Positions 59,428 through 64,000 of a stretch of 64,000 bases of DNA are shown piece by piece (the first letter of the stretch is position 1; the number at the start of each line of letters is the position of its first letter). The stretch is from JAKALD01 sp963817785 (lineage in GTDB: Bacteria > Pseudomonadota > Gammaproteobacteria > Burkholderiales > SG8-39), in contig CAWFPL010000003.1 of assembly GCA_963817785.1 (NCBI GenBank), positions 62,001-126,000 on the forward strand, written 5' to 3'. Made by a program: the position numbers and the translations under genes. The notes beneath the pieces are model-generated. The model was not told the origin of the DNA. It ran no database searches and saw only the letters and a program-made list of their open reading frames with translations.

Positions 59428-60438
59428 TCACGCGTACCCGTAGTACGCCTTGAACCAGCTCGCGAAGCGCGCGATGCCGTCCGCCAGCGGCGTCGCCGGC
59501 GCGAAACCGACCGCCTCCCTGAGCCGCGCGGTGTCGGCGTAGGTGGCGTACACGTCGCCGGGCTGCATCGGCTGCAGGTCGAGCACCGCCTTCCTGCCGA
59601 GCGCGCGCTCGAGCGCCGCGATGTAGTCGAGCAGCGCCACCGCCTCGTGGTTGCCGATGTTGTAGATGCGCCAGGGCGCCCAGCTGGTCGCCGGGTTGGG
59701 CTTTTTCGGGTCGAACGCGGGATCGGGACTCGCCGGCTGGTCGAGCGCGCGCAGCGTGCCCTCCACGATGTCGTCGACGTAGGTGAAGTCGCGCTGCATG
59801 TCGCCGTGATTGAACACGCGCAGCGGCTCGCCCTGCATGATGGCGCGCGCGAACAGCGTCGGCGACATATCCGGCCGGCCCCAGGGGCCGTAAACGGTGA
59901 AGTAGCGCAGCCCCGTGACCGGGAGCCCGAACAGGTGGCTGTAGGCGTGCGCCATCAGCTCGTCGGACTTCTTGGTCGCCGCGTACAGGCTCACCGGATG
60001 ATCGACGGCGTCGGCCTCGGACCACGGCAGCTTCGCGTTGCCGCCGTACACGCTCGAGCTCGATGCGTACACGAGATGCCTCGTACGATGGCGCCGGCAG
60101 CCCTCCAGCACATTGGCGAAGCCGACCAGGTTCGCCTGCACGTAAGCCGCCGGATTCTCGATCGAGTGACGCACCCCCGGCTGCGCGGCCAGATGCAGCA
60201 CCAGCTCGGGCTCGGCATCGGCGAAGGCTTGCGCCAGGCGCTCCGCATCGGCGAGGTCGATGCGGGCAAAGCGAAAGCCGGCAACGCCTTCGAGCTGAGC
60301 GAGGCGGTCCTGCTTGAGCTGCACCGGGTAGTACGGCGAGAGGTTGTCCAGTCCGACGACCTGATCGCCGCGCGCGCACAGCCGCTGCGCGCAGTGCATG
60401 CCGATGAAGCCGGCGCAGCCGGTGACCAGGACTCTCAT
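59428..60438 (-). CDS. UDP-glucuronate 4-epimerase-like SDR
   Basis: A 336-residue extended SDR with VLVTGCAGFIGMHCAQRL (NAD motif), LDNLSPYYPVQLKQDRL, LAAQPGVRHSIENP, YASSSSVYG and YAATKKSDELMAH (YxxxK). The PYY-QLK segment and the overall form match LspL/CapI UDP-glucuronate 4-epimerases, which make UDP-galacturonate for LPS core or capsule. Its ATG overlaps the stop of the WaaE-like gene on the same strand, so the two are coupled. ATG 60438 is the natural start. Confidence 0.85.
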   Translation of the reverse strand: MRVLVTGCAGFIGMHCAQRLCARGDQVVGLDNLSPYYPVQLKQDRLAQLEGVAGFRFARIDLADAERLAQAFADAEPELVLHLAAQPGVRHSIENPAAYVQANLVGFANVLEGCRRHRTRHLVYASSSSVYGGNAKLPWSEADAVDHPVSLYAATKKSDELMAHAYSHLFGLPVTGLRYFTVYGPWGRPDMSPTLFARAIMQGEPLRVFNHGDMQRDFTYVDDIVEGTLRALDQPASPDPAFDPKKPNPATSWAPWRIYNIGNHEAVALLDYIAALERALGRKAVLDLQPMQPGDVYATYADTARLREAVGFAPATPLADGIARFASWFKAYYGYA

Positions 60439-61226
60439 TGCGGGCGGCGGGCGCGTTGCAGCTCGATCAGCTTCGCATATTTCATGAAGCTGTTCGTGCA
60501 GCCGATGGCGATGTGCACCAGGCCCGGCAGGCCGTCGAGAAAGCCGAGCCTAAAGAGGTAGAACTTGACGAAGCGCATCAGCGGCGAGAACAGCAGCTGC
60601 CCGAGGCCCGCGCGCCGGCCGCGCTCGAAGAGCTGCTGCGCGGCGAGCGCGGTGTAGCGGTTCTGCTTGTCCATGTAGCGGCCCAGGTCCTCCGCCGAGT
60701 CGTGCAGCAGGTCGCCGGCGAGCCTGCCGGGGGTTACGGCATAGAGCACTTTCTCGTGCACCGGCTCGTCGCTCCAGCGCGCGGCCTTGCGATCGAACAG
60801 CCGCGGGCTCCAGTCCGGATAGCCCTCGCCGTGGCGCAGCCAGCGCCCCATGAACCGGTTGCGGCGCGCCATGCGGTACACGGGGGCCGCCGGCGCGGCG
60901 AGCGCGCGCTCGATGCCGGCGCGCAGCTCGGGCGAGACGCGCTCGTCGGCGTCAAGGCACAGCACCCAGTCGTGCGCCGCCTGCTCGACCGCGAACTGCT
61001 TCTGCCGGCCGAAGCCGCGCCACTCGCTATGCACGAGGCGCGCGCGGTAGCGCTCGGCGACCTCCAGCGTGCCGTCGTCGCTGCCGGTGTCCACGATCAC
61101 GATCTCGTCGGCGAACGGCACGCTCGCCAGGCACTGTCCGAGCTGGTCGGCCACGTTGTGCGTGATGAGAACGACCGAGAGCGGCGCGCGAGCGCCGGTT
61201 GCGCGCGCGGCGCTCGGGGCGGTCAA
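60435..61226 (-). CDS. WaaE/KdtX-like family 2 glycosyltransferase (LPS core)
   Basis: A 263-residue GT2 protein: LSVVLITHNVADQLGQCLASV, IVIVDTGSDDGTLEVAERY and WVLCLDADERVSPELRAGI (the acidic DADE donor motif), followed by RRNRFMGRWLRHGEGYPDW, all typical of WaaE/KdtX, which adds glucose to the inner-core heptose in several bacteria. It is the first gene of a minus-strand pair with the epimerase. It is divergent from waaC through a 102-base gap containing an inverted repeat. Confidence 0.85.
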   Translation of the reverse strand: MTAPSAARATGARAPLSVVLITHNVADQLGQCLASVPFADEIVIVDTGSDDGTLEVAERYRARLVHSEWRGFGRQKQFAVEQAAHDWVLCLDADERVSPELRAGIERALAAPAAPVYRMARRNRFMGRWLRHGEGYPDWSPRLFDRKAARWSDEPVHEKVLYAVTPGRLAGDLLHDSAEDLGRYMDKQNRYTALAAQQLFERGRRAGLGQLLFSPLMRFVKFYLFRLGFLDGLPGLVHIAIGCTNSFMKYAKLIELQRARRPQ

Positions 61227-61237
61227 GGGTTATCCCG

Positions 61238-61259
61238 TAGAATGCAGGCCGTTATTCTA
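61238..61259. promoter_or_regulatory. Inverted repeat between divergent waaC and WaaE-like genes
   Basis: TAGAAT (61238-61243) is mirrored by ATTCTA (61254-61259), so each strand carries a -10-like TAGAAT pointing towards its own gene. No good -35 hexamer was found for either, so the promoter role is tentative. Confidence 0.35.
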
Positions 61260-61328
61260 TAAGGCTTTCCGAACGCAACGCACCGCGGACGTTCCAGCCG
61301 CGCGCGGCGAACCCGGTTGCCGAGCCTC

Positions 61329-62279
61329 GTGCCGCGCATTCTATTCGTCAAAACCTCTTCGCTCGGAGACGTCGTCCACAATTGCCCGGCGGTGAGCGAC
61401 GCCGCGCGGCGGCTGCCGGGCGCGGCGATCGACTGGGTGGTGGAGGAAGCGTTCGCCGAGATTCCGGCCCTGCATCGCGCGGTCGGGCGCACGATCCCGG
61501 TCGCGATCCGCCGCTGGCGCGCGGCCTTGTGGCGGCCTTCGGTGTGGGCCGAGATCGCCGCCTTCCGGCGCGCCCTTGGTGCGCAGCGCTACGACGCCGT
61601 GATCGACACCCAGGGTCTGTTGAAGAGCGCCTTGCTGTGCATGTCTTCCGCGGGGCCGCGGCACGGCCTGGACCGGGCGAGCGCCCGCGAGCCGCTCGCG
61701 GCGCTGTTCTACAACTTCCGCCATGCCGTGCCGCGCGGACTGCACGCGGTCGAGCGCAACCGGCGTCTCAGCGCCGCGGCCCTCGGCTACGCGGTCGACG
61801 GTCCGTGCGACTACGGGCTGCGCGTCGAGGGCGACGCGCCGTTCGCGGCGCGCGCGCCGTTCGCCCTGCTTCTCACCATGACCAGCCGCGCGGACAAGCT
61901 CTGGCCGGAAGCGCACTGGATCGCGCTCGGGCGCCGGCTCGCCGGGGAGGGCGTGCAGTGCCTGCTGCCCTGGGGCAGCGCCGCGGAGCGCGGGCGCTGC
62001 GGGCGCATCGCGCAGGGCATCGGTGATGCGCTGGTCCCGGAGCGCATGACGCTCACCGGGATGGCGCGGCTCATGAGCCGGGCGCGCGCCGTCGTCGGCG
62101 TGGACACCGGGCTGGCGCACCTCGCGGCGGCCCTCGGAGTGCCGACGCTCGGCCTGTATTGCGGCTCCGATCCCGCGCTCACCGGGCTGTACGGCGGCGC
62201 GCACGCGAGCAACCTCGGCGGCAAGGGCACGCCGCCGACGCCCGAGGCGGCGCTGCGCGCGCTCGCGGAGCTGGCCTGA
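61329..62279 (+). CDS. waaC: LPS heptosyltransferase I
   Basis: A 316-residue GT9 enzyme: PRILFVKTSSLGDVVHNCPAV (the KxSSLGDVVH motif specific for WaaC), DAVIDTQGLLKSAL, LLTMTSRADKLWP and VVGVDTGLAHLAAALGVPTLGLY. It adds the first heptose to Kdo of lipid A. GTG 61329 places the motif at residue 2; TTG 61317 is a longer option. The stop overlaps the ATG of waaA (TGATG), so translation is coupled. The order waaC-waaA agrees with core clusters in proteobacteria. Confidence 0.92.
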   Translation: MPRILFVKTSSLGDVVHNCPAVSDAARRLPGAAIDWVVEEAFAEIPALHRAVGRTIPVAIRRWRAALWRPSVWAEIAAFRRALGAQRYDAVIDTQGLLKSALLCMSSAGPRHGLDRASAREPLAALFYNFRHAVPRGLHAVERNRRLSAAALGYAVDGPCDYGLRVEGDAPFAARAPFALLLTMTSRADKLWPEAHWIALGRRLAGEGVQCLLPWGSAAERGRCGRIAQGIGDALVPERMTLTGMARLMSRARAVVGVDTGLAHLAAALGVPTLGLYCGSDPALTGLYGGAHASNLGGKGTPPTPEAALRALAELA

Positions 62280-63586
62280 TGTGGCGCTTCCTGTACACGC
62301 TGCTGCTGCGCGTCGCGCTGCCGCTGACCCTGCTGCGGCTATGGTGGCGCGGGCGGCGCGAGCCCGGCTACCGCGAACACCTGGCCGAGCGCCTCGGCGA
62401 CTACCGCATCGCGCCACGCCGCGAGCTGCTGTGGGTGCACGCGGTTTCGGTGGGCGAGGTGCGCGCTTCGGTGCCGCTGGTGCGTGCGCTGCAGCGCGAG
62501 TTCGAGGGCCACGACGTGCTGCTGACCTGCATGACCGCCGCCGGGCGCGAAGCCGCGCAGCAGGCGTACGGCGACTCGGTGCTGCTCGCCTATCTGCCGT
62601 ACGACCTTCCGGGCGCGGCGCAGCGCTTCCTCGGGCGCTTCCGGCCGCGGCTCGGCGTGCTGATGGAGACCGAGGTCTGGCCGAACCTGCTCGCCGCGTG
62701 CCGCGCGCGGCGCGTACCGGTGGTGCTCGCCAACGCGCGCATGTCGGAAAAATCCGCGCGCCGGTACGCGCGCTGGAGCGCGATCACGCGGCCCGCTTTT
62801 GCCGGCCTCGCGGCGGTGTGCGCGCAAAGCGCCGCGGACGCCGAGCGGCTGCGCGCGCTGGGCGGGGCCCGCGTTGTCCTGACCGGCAACCTCAAGTTCG
62901 ACGTCGCGCCGGATGCGCGGCAGCTCGCCGAGGGCCGCGCGCTCAAGGCCGCGCTCGGGGTGCGGCCGGTGGTGCTGCTCGCCAGCACCCGCGAGGGCGA
63001 GGAGGCGATGCTGCTGGAGGCGCTCGCCCCGGCCGGCGGCGCAGGGCTGCTCGTGATCGTGCCGCGCCACCCGAGGCGCTTCGACGAGGTGGCGCGGCTG
63101 CTCGCGCAACGCGGCATCGCGACGGCGCGCCGCAGCCGCGGCGAGCTGCCCGGCCCGGACCACGCGGCTTACCTCGGCGACACCATGGGCGAGATGGCCT
63201 TCTATTACGCGCTCGCGGACGTCGCGCTCATCGGCGGCAGTTTCGCCCCGCTCGGCGGGCAAAACCTGATCGAAGCGTGCGCGGTGGGCGTGCCGGTGGT
63301 GGTCGGTCCCTACATGTTCAACTTCGCCGAGGCGACCCGCCTCGCCCTCGACGCGGGGGCTGCGCTGCAGGCGGACGGCGCGGCCGAGGCGGCGCGCGCC
63401 GCGCTCGAGCTGCTTCCGGATACCGCGCGCCGGGCGCGCATGGGCGCAGCGGGAATCGGGCTATGCGCGGCGCATCGGGGGGCGACCGAGCGACACCTCG
63501 CGGCGTGCCGCGAGCTGCTCAGTGCTCGAGGGCCTCGTCGACCTTCTGCAGGTCCTGTTCGTCGAGGCTGCCGCCGGCCGCCTTGA
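62279..63586 (+). CDS. waaA: 3-deoxy-D-manno-octulosonic acid (Kdo) transferase
   Basis: A 435-residue GT30 enzyme: an N-terminal membrane-anchoring helix (FLYTLLLRVALPLTLL), then YREHLAERLGDY, WVHAVSVGEVRASVPLVRAL, LMETEVWPNLLAAC and GGSFAPLGGQNLIEACAVGVPVVVGPYMFNF, all hallmarks of KdtA/WaaA. It transfers Kdo to lipid A. The last about 22 residues are arginine/proline-rich and lie antisense to the TolC gene, overlapping it by 68 bases; this tail looks like read-through past a lost stop. ATG 62279 overlaps the waaC stop. Confidence 0.93.
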   Translation: MWRFLYTLLLRVALPLTLLRLWWRGRREPGYREHLAERLGDYRIAPRRELLWVHAVSVGEVRASVPLVRALQREFEGHDVLLTCMTAAGREAAQQAYGDSVLLAYLPYDLPGAAQRFLGRFRPRLGVLMETEVWPNLLAACRARRVPVVLANARMSEKSARRYARWSAITRPAFAGLAAVCAQSAADAERLRALGGARVVLTGNLKFDVAPDARQLAEGRALKAALGVRPVVLLASTREGEEAMLLEALAPAGGAGLLVIVPRHPRRFDEVARLLAQRGIATARRSRGELPGPDHAAYLGDTMGEMAFYYALADVALIGGSFAPLGGQNLIEACAVGVPVVVGPYMFNFAEATRLALDAGAALQADGAAEAARAALELLPDTARRARMGAAGIGLCAAHRGATERHLAACRELLSARGPRRPSAGPVRRGCRRPP

Positions 63587-64000
63587 GCTTGAGCTCGCTG
63601 GTGATGGTGTTGTAGCGCGCGAGGGCCAGGTCGCGCTTGGTGGAATACACCTGCTGTTGCGCGTTCAGCACGTCGATCTCGATGCGCACGCCGACCTCGT
63701 AGCCGAGCTTGTTCGAGTCGAGCGCGCTCTGCGACGACACCAGCGCCTGCTCGAGCGCGGCCACCTGAGCCACGCCGTTCGCCACCGCCAGATAGGACTG
63801 CTGCGCGTTGAGCGCGGAGGTGCGGCGGGCGTTCGCCAGCGCCTCCTTGCCTTGCTCGTAGTTCGCCGCGGCCTCGCGCGCACGCGAGCTGATCGATCCG
63901 CCCTGGTACAGCGGCAGCGCGAACTGGAAGCCGACCGTGCCCTGGTCGACGTTGGTGCCCAAGGTCGAGACCGAGTTTCCGGTCTGGTCGGTGGTGCCGT
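63519..64000 (-). CDS. TolC-family outer-membrane efflux protein, C-terminal part (partial)
   Basis: The last 160 residues of an outer-membrane factor; the gene is open at the right edge of the window. LPLYQGGSISSRAREAAANYEQ, then the long coiled-coil region with NGVAQVAALEQALVSSQSALDSNKLGYEVG and RIEIDVLNAQQQVYSTKRDLALARYNTITS (key part VLNAQQQVYSTKRDLALARY) are the classic TolC/OMF repeats. It forms the outer-membrane tunnel of efflux or type I secretion systems. The stop is at 63519-63521, overlapping the end of waaA convergently by 68 bases. Confidence 0.9.
   Translation of the reverse strand, partial: GTTDQTGNSVSTLGTNVDQGTVGFQFALPLYQGGSISSRAREAAANYEQGKEALANARRTSALNAQQSYLAVANGVAQVAALEQALVSSQSALDSNKLGYEVGVRIEIDVLNAQQQVYSTKRDLALARYNTITSELKLKAAGGSLDEQDLQKVDEALEH

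Noticed and set aside
1..64000. tRNA, rRNA, CRISPR arrays, riboswitches and prophage genes
   Set aside because: Looked for by eye on both strands; no regularly spaced repeats, tRNA arm patterns or phage-type genes were seen.

Overview
The window is GC-rich (roughly two thirds G+C) bacterial chromosome with dense, often overlapping genes. The lipopolysaccharide (LPS) core genes (waaC-waaA with a WaaE-like transferase), the RES/Xre, VapBC and HEPN/MNT toxin-antitoxin families and the overall gene style suggest a betaproteobacterium. This is inference from gene content; no rRNA or other phylogenetic marker is present. Almost everything serves the cell surface: an O-antigen/exopolysaccharide locus (1-39586), a strip of damaged toxin-antitoxin modules (39590-43017) and an LPS-core region (43034-63586), with a 2-oxoacid:ferredoxin oxidoreductase operon and a small envelope-protease pair embedded in the core region.

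Region 1 (1-4899): end of rfbA, then rfbC and rfbD (dTDP-L-rhamnose), a second RmlD-like reductase, a family 2 glycosyltransferase, and an ABC-2 permease/ATPase pair (Wzm/Wzt-like). Region 2 (4916-12851): a nine-gene minus-strand operon with a good sigma-70-type promoter at 12995-13023. It combines two SDR epimerases, a SIS isomerase, a HAD phosphatase, an APH-fold kinase, a split transketolase, a methyltransferase and a medium-chain dehydrogenase. This looks like a dedicated pathway for an unusual, possibly heptose- or ketose-derived, sugar. Region 3 (13117-23575): NUDIX hydrolase, flippase-like membrane protein, a methyltransferase-like gene cut by an IS630 element and lying between 70-bp direct repeats, TIGR04372 and family 2 glycosyltransferases, a TylF-type methyltransferase, and membrane proteins.

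Region 4 (23572-39586): two very large GT-C-like membrane proteins on the minus strand, then a long plus-strand run: three methyltransferases, an RmlD-like SDR, an HldE-like protein with its two domains in reversed order, a sugar-phosphate nucleotidyltransferase, a second TIGR04372 protein, an epimerase, a WecA-like initiating transferase and a WbpM/CapD-type 4,6-dehydratase. Region 5 (39590-43017): a frameshifted HEPN gene with its MNT partner, a deleted AAA/DUF4143 gene that keeps its palindromic upstream site, an intact RES/Xre pair, a stray 3' fragment of another RES gene, and VapBC whose toxin seems to start at CTG.

Region 6 (43034-64000): GT9 heptosyltransferase-like enzymes, an O-antigen ligase, GT4 transferases, a four-gene 2-oxoacid:acceptor oxidoreductase operon preceded by an FNR-type palindrome, a ChaN-PDZ protein coupled to an M1-like metallopeptidase, a sulfatase, a UDP-glucuronate-4-epimerase-like SDR, a WaaE-like transferase, waaC, waaA and the 3' end of a TolC-family gene. 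The most informative observations are the nine-gene sugar operon, the domain-swapped HldE-like enzyme, the FNR-like site placed 41.5 bases from a predicted start site, and the recombination scars in regions 3 and 5. No tRNA, rRNA or CRISPR array was seen.
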